A stretch of DNA of 64,000 nt, taken from the NCBI RefSeq assembly GCF_001189295.1, contig NZ_CP012159.1:2494001-2558000 (forward strand). The letters are read 5' to 3'. The notes beneath the pieces were generated by a model. The model was given only the letters and a program-made list of their open reading frames with translations. It did no database searches and had not been told where the DNA came from. Positions within the stretch are counted from its first letter, which is position 1; each line of letters starts with the position of its first letter. The position numbers were made by a program, and so were the translations under genes. Positions 16,872 through 25,323 of this stretch are shown here, one piece after another. The DNA comes from Chondromyces crocatus. Lineage in GTDB: Bacteria; Myxococcota_A; Polyangia; Polyangiales; Polyangiaceae.

Positions 16872-19800
16872 ATGAGCAAGCGCCCGGCCGACCCCCTTCG
16901 TCGCTTCCACGAGCCCACCCGCGCCTGGTTCGACGCCGCCTTCCCTGAACCCACGGGGGCGCAGCGCAAGGGGTGGCCGCCGATCCTCGATGGCGCCTCC
17001 ACGCTCCTCCTCGCGCCGACGGGATCGGGCAAGACCCTGGCCGCGTTTCTCACGGCCATCGACAAGCTCCTGTTCGCACCCGAGCCGCATCCGAGTGAGC
17101 GCTGCCGTGTTCTCTATGTCTCCCCCCTCAAGGCCCTCGCCGTCGACGTCGAGCGGAACCTGCGCGCGCCGCTCGCGGGCATCGCGGTCGCAGCGGATCG
17201 CCTGGGGGTGCCGCACCGCGCGCTCCAGGTGGGGTTGCGCTCGGGCGACACGGCGCCGGACGAGCGCGTCAAGCTCGCCAAGCGCCCGCCCGACATCCTG
17301 ATCACCACCCCCGAGTCCCTCTACCTCCTGCTCACCTCGAACGCGCGCGAAGGCCTCCGCGCCGTCGAGACGGTGATCATCGACGAGATCCACGCCGTCG
17401 CCCCCACCAAGCGCGGCGCGCACCTCTTCCTCACGCTGGAGCGCCTGGAGGCGATGCGCGAGCCCGGGCGGCCCCTCCAGCGCATCGGCCTCTCCGCCAC
17501 CCAGCGACCGCTCGAAGAGATCGCGCGCCTCCTCGGTGGAGGCGAGGTCGACCCGCAGGGAGTATGGAAGCCCCGCGAGGTCACCATCATCGATGCGAGC
17601 GCACCGAAGGCGCTGGAGATCTCGATCGAGGTCCCCGCCGAGGAGATGCCGGCGATGCTGGCGGGCACGGGCGCACCTGCTCCACGGCTGGATGACGTGC
17701 GTGCGCCGCGCGCCGTGCGGAGGGCGTCGTCGACCACCGAGGCGCGCACAGCCGAGCAGGGCTCCGTCACCAAGCGTGCTTCCACCAAGCGTGCTTCCAC
17801 CGCACGACCGACGAAGGCGCGGTCCGCCAAGCGCACCGCCCTCCACGAGGCATCTGCGTCGGCACCGTCCTCTCCTGCGCTCTCGGAGCCTGGTCGCTCG
17901 AAGACGTCCACCCCTCCGTCCTTCGCGCCACCCGCTTCCCTCGCGTCGCCCCCGGCGCCTCCCATCCCCCCCCGCAACCCCTCCGTCTGGCCAGGCATTC
18001 ACGCCCGCCTCGTCGAGCTGGTCCGTGCCCACCGCTCGACCATGATCTTCTCCAACAGCCGCCGCCTCGCCGAGCGCCTCGCGGCCGCGCTCAACGACCT
18101 CGCCGGCGACGTCATCGCCCGCGCCCACCACGGCTCCATCGCCCGTGAGCAGCGCCAGGCCATCGAGGAGCAGCTCAAGGAAGGCTCCCTCCCCTGCATC
18201 GTCGCCACCTCCTCCCTCGAGCTCGGCCTCGATCTCGGCGCCGTCGACCTCGTCATCCAGATCGAGGCGCCTCCCTCGGTCGCGGCGGGCCTCCAGCGCA
18301 TCGGCCGCGCGGGCCACCACGTCGGCGGCACCTCGCAGGGCATCATCTTCCCCAAGCACCGCGGTGATCTCCTCTCGTGCGCCTCCGCCTCCGCCCTCAT
18401 GCGCGAAGGCCGCGTCGAGCAGACCCGCTATCCCCGCAGCCCGCTCGACGTCCTCGCCCAGCAGATCGTCGCCATCACCGCCATGGATGCCATCCATGTC
18501 GACGCCCTCTTCGACCTCGTCCGCCGCGCGGCGCCCTTCGCCGAGCTACCGCGCTCCAGCTTCGAGGGCGTCCTCGACATGCTCAGCGGACGCTACCCCT
18601 CCGACGAGTTCGCCGAGCTACGCCCTCGCATCGTCTGGGATCGCGTCGGTGGCCTCGTCCGCGGTCGGGAAGGGGCCAAGCGCCTCGCCGTCGTCAACGC
18701 GGGCACCATCCCCGACCGTGGGCTCTACGGCGTCTTCCTCGCCACCGACGAGCCTGCGGGCAAGACCAGCCGTCGCGTCGGCGAGCTGGACGAGGAGATG
18801 GTCTTCGAGGCGCGGGAAGGCGAGGTCTTCCTCCTCGGTGCCTCCTCCTGGCGCATCACCGAGATCACCCACGACCGCGTCCTCGTCGTCCCCGCGCCGG
18901 GGGAGCCTGGCAAGATGCCCTTCTGGCGCGGGGATCAGGTGGGCCGCTCCGCCGAACTGGGGGCTGCCATCGGCGCGCTCACCCGCACCCTCGCGGGCCT
19001 GACCGAGCCCGAGGCCGAGGCCCTTCTCCGTGAACAGCATGGCCTCGACCCGCGCGCCGCCGAGCGCCTCATGCGCCACGTCCACGATCAAGCGGCGGCC
19101 ACGGGGGACGTTCCCAGCGATCGCACGATCGTCGTCGAGCGCTTCCAGGATGAGATGGGGGACCTCCGCATCTGCATCCTCTCTCCCTTCGGCGGCCGCG
19201 TGCACGCGCCCCTCGCCACCTGCCTCATCGCCCGCGCGCGTTCGGAGCTGGGCCTCGACATCGAGGCCAACTGGACCGACGACGGCGTCGTCATCCGCCT
19301 CCCCGAAGCCAACGAGCCTCCGGATCCGCACCAGCTCCTCCCGCAGGCCGACGAGGTCGAGGATCTCCTCGTCCAGCACCTCGGCGGCACCGCGCTCTTC
19401 GCCTCCCGGTTCCGCGAGTGCGCGGGCCGCGCCCTGCTCCTCCCGCGCCGCATGCCCGGCAAGCGCGCCCCCCTCTGGCAGCAGCGCAAGCGCGCCGCCG
19501 ATCTCCTCGCCGTCGCCGCGCGTTACGGCTCGTTCCCCATGCTCCTCGAGACGTACCGCGAGTGCTTGCGGGACGTGTTCGACCTCGGGGCCCTCCAGGA
19601 TCTCTTGCGGGGCATCCAGAGCCGCAAGATCCGCCTCACCACCGTCGACACCCGCGTCCCGTCTCCCTTCGCCGCTTCGCTCCTGTTCTCGTACGTCGGC
19701 AACTTCATGTACGAGGGGGACCTTCCCCTCGCCGAGCGCCGCGCCCAGGCCCTCACCATCGACCAGAGCCGCCTCCGCGAGCTGCTCGGCGAGGCCGAGA

Positions 19801-22061
19801 TGCGCGAGCTGCTCGACGCGGACGCCGTCGCCGCCATGGAGGCCACCCTCCAGCGCCTCGATGGCCGCTTTCCGCCGAAGCATGCCGACCAGATTCACGA
19901 CCTGCTGCTCGCTCTCGGCGATCTCTCCCGCGACGAGCTCGCGCAGCGCTGCCGCCATCCCGACGAGGCGCTCGAAGCCGCTCGCGCGCGCGCCGACGCG
20001 TGGGTGGATGGCCTGCTGCGGGAGCGACGGATCATCGAGGTGCGCATCGGTGGGGTCCTGCGCATCGCCGCTGCCGAGGATGCCGGCCGCTTGCGGGACG
20101 CGCTCGGCGTCATGCCACCCCCTGGCCTCCCGGCGGCCTTCCTCGCCTCCGTGCCCGACGCCCTCCAGGATCTCGTCGCCCGCTACGCCCGCACCCACGC
20201 TCCCTTCCACGCCGAGGACGTCGCCCGGCGCTTCGATCTCGGCATCGGCCCCGTGCTCGGCGCGCTCGAACGCCTCATGGAGCGCGGCAAGGTCGTCGAA
20301 GGCGAGCTGTCTCCTGCCGGCCGAGGCCGTGAGCACTGCGACGCCGAGGTCCTCCGCATCCTCAAGCGCCGCTCCCTGTCGCGGCTCCGCGCCGAGGTCG
20401 AGCCGGTCGAGCCGGAGACCTACGCCCGCTTCCTCGGCGAGTGGCACAGCTTGAACCGACCTCGCCGCGGGCCCGAGGGACTGCTTGCGGTGATCGCGCA
20501 GCTCCAGGGTGCGCCGCTCCCCGCATCCGCGCTCTCGACGCAGATTCTGCCCGCCCGCGTCGAGGGCTACCGCCCGGGGGATCTCGATGCGCTCTGCGCC
20601 GCCGGGCTCGTGCTGTGGCGCGGTGTGGATCCCATCGGCGACACGGATGGCCGCATCGCGCTCTACCTGACCGAGGCCTACCCGTACCTCGCCCCGCCGG
20701 CGCAACGCGCGGAAGGGCCGCTCGCCGAGAAGGTGCGGGAGGCGCTCCGGCGTCGTGGTGCGGTGTTCTTCGCGGACCTCTCGCGCGAGACGGGCGCGTT
20801 CGGGGCCGATCTCTTGCGCGCCTTGTGGGACCTCGTGTGGGCGGGCGAGGCCACGAACGACACGCTCGCGCCGCTCAGGTCCCTGGGGCGCACCGAGAAG
20901 CGCGGGGGGCGCCGTGGGAGAGAGCGCTCCATGGGAGGCCTCGGGGGAAGCAGCTTCTTGCCTGGCGCGGCGCGCGGTGGCTTCGCGGTGGGGGGCTGGC
21001 GCGCGGGTCCGCCCGGGAGCGAGGGCCGCTGGTCCCTCTTGCCCGAGTTCGGCGGCGCCGTTGCGGTGAACGAGACCGAGCGCCGCACCGCCCTTGCGCG
21101 CGTGCTGCTCGAACGCCACGGCGTGCTCACCCGCGAGGCCGTGCAAGGCGAGGGCATCACGGGAGGCTTCTCTGCGGTCTACGACGTGCTGCGCGCGATG
21201 GAGGACGCCGGCAAGGTGCGCCGCGGCTACTTCGTCGCGGGTCTCGGCGCTGCTCAGTTTGCGCTGCCTGGCGCCGATGACCGCCTCCGCGCTTGCCGTG
21301 ATGCGCCCGAGGGGAGCGAGGCCATCACGCGCGTGCTCGCGGCGACCGACCCTGCGAGCCCCTGGGGCGCCGCGGTCTCGTGGCCTGAAGCGGAGGCCTC
21401 GGTGCGACCGCAGCGCGCCGCGGGGGCCCTCGTCGTGCTCCGCGAAGGCCGGCTCATCGCGTGGGTCGGGCGCACCGAGCGCAGCCTGCTCACGTTCCTC
21501 CCCGACGCCGAGCCGGCGCGCGGGGAGACGATCCGCGCCATCGCGCAGGCCCTCGCGGCGCTGGTCGACGAGGGACGCCGACGCAGTGTTCTGCTCGCCA
21601 CGGTGAACGGGGGGCCGGTGAGCGCGTCGCCGATCGCGGCTGCGCTCCAGGCGGCAGGGTTCTCTCCGATGTCGCAGGGCTACCTGAAGCGCGCGGGCGG
21701 GATGCCTCGCGGTGATGGTTACCGGGAGCGTGGTCTGATGCCGGGCGCACCCGTCGTGGGCTTTGGCGGCCCAGCGGGCAACGCGCGCGGGCAAGGGATG
21801 GTGCCAGCGCCGCGAGGGCAGGGGACGGTGCCAGCGCCGCGAGGGCAGGGGGGCCTGCCAGCGCCGCGAGGGCGGGGGAACGCGCCGGACTGGCTGCGAC
21901 GTGCGGCGATGGGAGGAGGTCTCGCGGCTGCGGGATGGGAGCCGCCGCCGGGCGTGCAGCAAGAGCCGGAGGACGCGGTCGAGGGCGACGAGGAGAGCGA
22001 CGACCTCGATGACGAGTTCGACGAGGGGGTCGGAGACGACGGGGACGAGGGAGAAGGCTGA
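16872..22061 (+). CDS. lhr: Lhr-type DEAD/H helicase, 1729 aa
   Basis: RecA1 carries APTGSGKT (48-55), DEIH (171-174) and GLSAT (206-210). RecA2 carries SNSRRLAERLAAALN, ATSSLELGLDLG and QRIGRAGH. Winged-helix and Lhr-core domains and a long C-terminal domain follow, matching the large Lhr family (3'-5' ATP-dependent DNA/RNA-DNA helicases involved in repair). Two additions are unusual. About 100 low-complexity Ala/Ser/Pro/Thr residues (about 270-370) lie between the RecA lobes. The tail has three 9-residue VPAPRGQG-type repeats (bases 21798-21878) and an acidic end. Codon usage matches the host. ATG 16872 is the first Met in the domain frame. Confidence 0.95.
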   Translation: MSKRPADPLRRFHEPTRAWFDAAFPEPTGAQRKGWPPILDGASTLLLAPTGSGKTLAAFLTAIDKLLFAPEPHPSERCRVLYVSPLKALAVDVERNLRAPLAGIAVAADRLGVPHRALQVGLRSGDTAPDERVKLAKRPPDILITTPESLYLLLTSNAREGLRAVETVIIDEIHAVAPTKRGAHLFLTLERLEAMREPGRPLQRIGLSATQRPLEEIARLLGGGEVDPQGVWKPREVTIIDASAPKALEISIEVPAEEMPAMLAGTGAPAPRLDDVRAPRAVRRASSTTEARTAEQGSVTKRASTKRASTARPTKARSAKRTALHEASASAPSSPALSEPGRSKTSTPPSFAPPASLASPPAPPIPPRNPSVWPGIHARLVELVRAHRSTMIFSNSRRLAERLAAALNDLAGDVIARAHHGSIAREQRQAIEEQLKEGSLPCIVATSSLELGLDLGAVDLVIQIEAPPSVAAGLQRIGRAGHHVGGTSQGIIFPKHRGDLLSCASASALMREGRVEQTRYPRSPLDVLAQQIVAITAMDAIHVDALFDLVRRAAPFAELPRSSFEGVLDMLSGRYPSDEFAELRPRIVWDRVGGLVRGREGAKRLAVVNAGTIPDRGLYGVFLATDEPAGKTSRRVGELDEEMVFEAREGEVFLLGASSWRITEITHDRVLVVPAPGEPGKMPFWRGDQVGRSAELGAAIGALTRTLAGLTEPEAEALLREQHGLDPRAAERLMRHVHDQAAATGDVPSDRTIVVERFQDEMGDLRICILSPFGGRVHAPLATCLIARARSELGLDIEANWTDDGVVIRLPEANEPPDPHQLLPQADEVEDLLVQHLGGTALFASRFRECAGRALLLPRRMPGKRAPLWQQRKRAADLLAVAARYGSFPMLLETYRECLRDVFDLGALQDLLRGIQSRKIRLTTVDTRVPSPFAASLLFSYVGNFMYEGDLPLAERRAQALTIDQSRLRELLGEAEMRELLDADAVAAMEATLQRLDGRFPPKHADQIHDLLLALGDLSRDELAQRCRHPDEALEAARARADAWVDGLLRERRIIEVRIGGVLRIAAAEDAGRLRDALGVMPPPGLPAAFLASVPDALQDLVARYARTHAPFHAEDVARRFDLGIGPVLGALERLMERGKVVEGELSPAGRGREHCDAEVLRILKRRSLSRLRAEVEPVEPETYARFLGEWHSLNRPRRGPEGLLAVIAQLQGAPLPASALSTQILPARVEGYRPGDLDALCAAGLVLWRGVDPIGDTDGRIALYLTEAYPYLAPPAQRAEGPLAEKVREALRRRGAVFFADLSRETGAFGADLLRALWDLVWAGEATNDTLAPLRSLGRTEKRGGRRGRERSMGGLGGSSFLPGAARGGFAVGGWRAGPPGSEGRWSLLPEFGGAVAVNETERRTALARVLLERHGVLTREAVQGEGITGGFSAVYDVLRAMEDAGKVRRGYFVAGLGAAQFALPGADDRLRACRDAPEGSEAITRVLAATDPASPWGAAVSWPEAEASVRPQRAAGALVVLREGRLIAWVGRTERSLLTFLPDAEPARGETIRAIAQALAALVDEGRRRSVLLATVNGGPVSASPIAAALQAAGFSPMSQGYLKRAGGMPRGDGYRERGLMPGAPVVGFGGPAGNARGQGMVPAPRGQGTVPAPRGQGGLPAPRGRGNAPDWLRRAAMGGGLAAAGWEPPPGVQQEPEDAVEGDEESDDLDDEFDEGVGDDGDEGEG
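21798..21878. repeat. 27-bp in-frame repeat in lhr tail
   Basis: Three consecutive 27-bp units encode VPAPRGQGT-like nonapeptides in the disordered C-terminal tail of the helicase. The basic Arg/Gly/Pro composition, followed by an acidic run, suggests a flexible nucleic-acid- or protein-binding tail. Unit number may vary between strains. Confidence 0.75.
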
Positions 22062-22071
22062 GCGCGCTCAG
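22058..22071. terminator. Palindrome at the lhr stop codon
   Basis: CTGAGCGCGCTCAG is a perfect 14-bp palindrome that includes the lhr stop codon, between convergent genes. It has no T-tract, so it is only a weak terminator candidate. Confidence 0.3.
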
Positions 22072-22112
22072 GGCCGCACCTTCGGAGGGGCCCCGTGCGC
22101 TCGTGGGGCCGG

Positions 22113-22793
22113 TCAGCGCGCGCGGTTTCGCCCGCTGGGGGCAGGGCTCGACGCGCCGTAGCGCAACCCATCGATCAGCAGGTCGACCATGCGCCGGCTG
22201 TGGGCTGGCCCGACGTCCTTGTTGGAGGCGGAGAGGTTCGCCACGGCCCACAGCAGGTCGGACGACTGGATGTCGTCGCGGATCTGACCCGCGCTCACCG
22301 CGGCATCGAGCAGTGACTGGAGGGCGGGCTCGAGGTGCTCGCGGAAGTATGCTGGCAAAGCGTCGAACGCTGGGTCTCCCGAGTAGAGAGCCGCCGCGAG
22401 CCCGCGCTTGGTGGCGATGAAGGCGGTGTAGCGCCGGAGCCACCGCGCCAGCGCCTCGCCAGGCTCATGCTGGCGGGAGAGCGACGGGGCTGCCGCGGCG
22501 CAGGCGTCTACTTCGCGCCGGAACACCGCCGCCACCAGGTCGGAGCGCTGCGGAAAGTGACGGTAGACGGTCGCGATGCCGACGCCCGCTTCTGCCGCGA
22601 TCGCGCGCACGGGCGCGTCCACACCGGACGTGGCGAAGACGGACTTGGCCGCCTCCAGCAGCGCGTCGAGGCTCCGCTGCGCGTCGGCGCGAACGGTGCG
22701 CGCCGCAGGAGCCTGCACTCCAGCCTTCTCTCCTCCCGCCGTTCGTCTCACGACTTCCTTCTTGCCTCGATCGCCGCTCACACGCACCGCCAT
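22113..22793 (-). CDS. TetR-family repressor
   Basis: The N-terminal HTH (VRAIAAEAGVGIATVYRHFP, followed by QRSDLVAAVF) is typical of TetR. The remaining helical domain binds ligand and dimerises. ATG 22793 (MAVRVSGDRGKK) is chosen. An ATG at 22808 also fits the frame but lies in the middle of the first operator. The 226-aa length is normal, with a basic N-terminal extension. It is divergent from an SDR gene, and three palindromes lie between them, so it most likely represses itself and the SDR. The ligand is unknown, plausibly a substrate of the SDR. Confidence 0.9.
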   Translation of the reverse strand: MAVRVSGDRGKKEVVRRTAGGEKAGVQAPAARTVRADAQRSLDALLEAAKSVFATSGVDAPVRAIAAEAGVGIATVYRHFPQRSDLVAAVFRREVDACAAAAPSLSRQHEPGEALARWLRRYTAFIATKRGLAAALYSGDPAFDALPAYFREHLEPALQSLLDAAVSAGQIRDDIQSSDLLWAVANLSASNKDVGPAHSRRMVDLLIDGLRYGASSPAPSGRNRAR

Positions 22794-22821
22794 TGACAGA
22801 CGGAACATTGTTCCGTATCAA
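22793..22821 (+). promoter_or_regulatory. Promoter of SDR gene overlapped by TetR operator
   Basis: TTGACA (22793-22798), a 17-bp spacer, then TATCAA (22816-22821) make a good sigma-70 promoter on the plus strand. The first TetR-type palindrome fills almost the whole spacer, so bound repressor would block RNA polymerase. The -35 overlaps the start codon of the divergent repressor gene. Confidence 0.6.
22800..22816. promoter_or_regulatory. TetR operator O1 (perfect 17-bp palindrome)
   Basis: ACGGAACATTGTTCCGT is a perfect palindrome with 8-bp arms around one central base, positioned between the -35 and -10 of the SDR promoter. Confidence 0.75.
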
Positions 22822-22832
22822 CTCCTCAGGAA

Positions 22833-22849
22833 ACGGATCATTGTTCCGT
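22833..22849. promoter_or_regulatory. TetR operator O2
   Basis: ACGGATCATTGTTCCGT matches O1 at 16 of 17 positions. It is centred 33 bp downstream of O1, about three helical turns, so repressors on O1 and O2 would lie on the same face of the DNA. Confidence 0.7.
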
Positions 22850-22856
22850 ATTGATC

Positions 22857-22869
22857 CGGAACCGTTCCG
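22857..22869. promoter_or_regulatory. Shorter related palindrome O3
   Basis: CGGAACCGTTCCG shares the CGGAAC/GTTCCG half-sites of O1 but lacks the extra central bases. It may be a weak third site or a degenerate copy. Confidence 0.45.
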
Positions 22870-22933
22870 CGTCGAGAGCGTAGGGCACGCCGACGTGCGG
22901 GTCACGCGCCAACATTTCTGGATGGAGGAAGCC

Positions 22934-23683
22934 ATGCACGACAAGTCTGTCGCCCTGGTCACCGGGGCCAACAAGGGGATCGGCCTTCAGATCGCGAAGG
23001 ATCTCGCTGCGCGCGGGCTCACCGTGCTCATCGGGTCCAGAGATCTGGAGCGTGGAGAGGTTGCCGCGAAGGCGGTCGGAGCGGGCGCTCGCGCGATCCA
23101 GCTCGACGTCACGGATCAGGCCTCGGTCAAGGCTGCGGCAGCCCGCATCCGGGACGAGCTGGGCCGGCTCGACGTGCTCGTCAACAACGCCGCGATCGCG
23201 CAGGCGGGAGCGTCAGGCCGGAGCTTCGAGGAGGTCATGGCGGCCAACAAGCCGAGCAAGACGTCGATCGACGAGCTGCGCGCGATCTTCGAGACGAACG
23301 TGTTCGGCGTCGTCGCGGTCACGCAAGCGCTGCTGCCGCTGCTTCGCGAGGCGCCGGCCGGCCGCATCGTCAACGTGTCGAGTTCCCTCGGCTCGCTGAC
23401 GCTGAACGCGGACCCCGCCTCTCCGTACCGAGGGGCGTCCGGCAACTACAGCGCGTCGAAGACGGCCCTCAACGCGATCACCATCGCCCTCGCCCAGGAG
23501 CTCGCGTCGACCCCCATCAAGGTCAACGCAGCCTGCCCCGGCTTCACCGCGACGGACCTCAACAATTTCCGGGGAACCCGCACCGTCGAGCAGGGAGCAC
23601 GCGAGGCCGTGCGTCTGGCACTGCTCGACGAGAACGGCCCCACGGGCACCTTCTCGGACGAAGACGGCAAGGTCCCCTGGTGA
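22934..23683 (+). CDS. Classical short-chain dehydrogenase/reductase
   Basis: ATG 22934 is chosen because GGAGGA lies 4 nt upstream; an ATG at 22922 would consume that site. The 249-aa protein has VTGANKGIG (nucleotide loop), LVNNAAIAQAG, catalytic VSSSLGS, YSASKTALN (YxxxK) and an ACPGFTATDLN segment. It is a complete, presumably active NAD(P)-dependent carbonyl reductase of the C-factor/carbonyl-reductase-like subgroup. Its substrate is unknown. It is controlled by the divergent TetR through the operator cluster, so it is probably an inducible detoxification or secondary-metabolism enzyme. Confidence 0.93.
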   Translation: MHDKSVALVTGANKGIGLQIAKDLAARGLTVLIGSRDLERGEVAAKAVGAGARAIQLDVTDQASVKAAAARIRDELGRLDVLVNNAAIAQAGASGRSFEEVMAANKPSKTSIDELRAIFETNVFGVVAVTQALLPLLREAPAGRIVNVSSSLGSLTLNADPASPYRGASGNYSASKTALNAITIALAQELASTPIKVNAACPGFTATDLNNFRGTRTVEQGAREAVRLALLDENGPTGTFSDEDGKVPW

Positions 23684-23707
23684 GGGGCGAACGAGCGCGC
23701 TGACCGT

Positions 23708-25267
23708 TCAGCAGCCGACGATGGACACGCGCTTGCCGCGGTGAGCGATCTCGCGCTGAAAGAGCCGCTCGCTCCAGGGGACCTCCTTGCGGAGGTCGAA
23801 CATCACCAGGTGCCCCTCGTCGAGCCCGGCGTGATCGAGGTAGCGCGTCACCTGGTCGAGGGCGTCCAGCTCGGTCTCCGTATCGCGGCGGAGCTTCACC
23901 TCGATGGCGTGGCGCGCACGCTTCCAGGAAACGAGCAGATCCAGCGCCCCACGCCCGAGGCCGTACTCGCGCTCGATGCGCCCGCCGCCGTTCACGATGC
24001 GCTGCAGGAAGGCCATCAGCATCAGGTGCGGGCCAGACTCGCGGTAGCCGAACCCCTCGGCGGCGAGGTGGCCGTCCTTGCGCCAGAAGGCCTGGAAACC
24101 AGCGAGGAGCTTGGCCAGGTCGAGGTCCCCGTCGGCGCGTACGTACCAGGCTTGTTCCTCGGCCATGGAAACCTGCTGCACGTAGGTCAGCGCGCGGGGG
24201 ATGACTTCCCGGTAGATGGCGTTGGCGATGGTCGGGGTGCCGGAGCGCAGCGAGATCAGCCCGAGCCCCAGCACATCGGCGAGATCGTCGTCGACAAGAT
24301 CATCAGGGAGTCGCTCCCCGGCAATCATCGGATCGAGGATCCGGCGCAGGCGCGGTTCACGCAGCCGGGCCATGAGCGAGTCGATGTGCGACCGCCGCTC
24401 ATGGATAATCGTCTCATTCGCTGCGTCGACGTGGGCTGCGGTGATTGTCGTCCCCCGCTCCTCCACATCCCAGCCTACGATCTGATCGGCCAGCGCATTC
24501 GTCAGCCACGGGTGCCCCTCGGCGAGGTTCCAGATGCGCTCTACCGCCTCCGGTGAGAACCGCTGCCCTGTCGCAGCCGTATGCTGATCGAGCAGCTCTG
24601 CGACCTCTGCCTCCGCGAACGAGCCGAGTGTCGTCGCCTCCGCGGTGATGTTGAACGGCGACGTGGTCCCGAGCCACGTCACCGTCCGCCGCTCCTCGCG
24701 GGTCATCACGTAGTCCCGCACCTGCCGCTGCCCGACCAGCGCCACGCTCGCCGGGAACGAGGCCCCGCTCCGCGCGATGTACCCCTGCCTGAGCTGCGTC
24801 AGGAACGACACCAGTGCTTCCCCCACGAGCCCGTCCACCTCGTCGAACAAAAGCACGAACGGCCGCACACCCCCCGCGGTGAGCCGGGTGAGGTACTCCA
24901 GCAGCGCGGTCGCCGGATCCTGGAGCAGCTCGTCGAACGACGCCCGGTCTGGCCGTGGAAGCTCGGGGAGCCGCAGCGCCAGCGCCCGGTCGATGTTGGT
25001 GAGGATCGTGCGCATCGCCCGCGCGACGTCGGGCTGCTCGCGGGCCGTCTCGATGTCGACCCAGAGCGCGTCGAAGCGACCCGTCTCGTTCAGGTGCCGC
25101 TCCAGCCACATGAGCGACGTCGTCTTGCCCGTCTGCCGGCCCGCATGGAGCGTGAAATATTTGTGGTCCTCGATGAGGCGCAGCACCCGCTTCAGCCGTC
25201 GCTCCGGAGGCAGCATGTAATGCTCACCCGGGATGCACGGTCCGGCGATGTTGAACGAGGGCCTCAC
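23708..25267 (-). CDS. AAA-like ATPase with C-terminal PD-(D/E)XK nuclease domain
   Basis: The 519-aa protein starts with an AAA_35-type ATPase: GRQTGKTT (43-50), Walker B FVLLFDEVDGL, and a sensor-like SVALVGQRQVRDY. A winged-helix region (about 240-330) follows. The C-terminal domain has GALDLLVSW (D443) and HAIEVKLRR (E456, K458), a complete PD-(D/E)XK site. This architecture occurs in many copies in myxobacteria and bacteroidetes and is thought to be mobile or defence related, but its function is not settled. It is convergent to the SDR gene with a 24-bp gap. Rare codons are not obvious. Confidence 0.88.
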   Translation of the reverse strand: MRPSFNIAGPCIPGEHYMLPPERRLKRVLRLIEDHKYFTLHAGRQTGKTTSLMWLERHLNETGRFDALWVDIETAREQPDVARAMRTILTNIDRALALRLPELPRPDRASFDELLQDPATALLEYLTRLTAGGVRPFVLLFDEVDGLVGEALVSFLTQLRQGYIARSGASFPASVALVGQRQVRDYVMTREERRTVTWLGTTSPFNITAEATTLGSFAEAEVAELLDQHTAATGQRFSPEAVERIWNLAEGHPWLTNALADQIVGWDVEERGTTITAAHVDAANETIIHERRSHIDSLMARLREPRLRRILDPMIAGERLPDDLVDDDLADVLGLGLISLRSGTPTIANAIYREVIPRALTYVQQVSMAEEQAWYVRADGDLDLAKLLAGFQAFWRKDGHLAAEGFGYRESGPHLMLMAFLQRIVNGGGRIEREYGLGRGALDLLVSWKRARHAIEVKLRRDTETELDALDQVTRYLDHAGLDEGHLVMFDLRKEVPWSERLFQREIAHRGKRVSIVGC

Positions 25268-25323
25268 CCGCCGGAGCCTAGCATCCCGTCTTCCTCGCCG
25301 TCGCTCCCGGGGTCGTCAGCCTC

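Noticed and set aside
18618-21962. 1114-aa minus-strand open frame
   Set aside because: Shadow of the lhr gene. High GC3 on the plus strand removes stops from this frame, and the sequence is low complexity.
22793-22933. Longer SDR protein starting before the TetR operators
   Set aside because: It would place the operators and promoter inside the coding region and ignore the GGAGGA site before ATG 22934.
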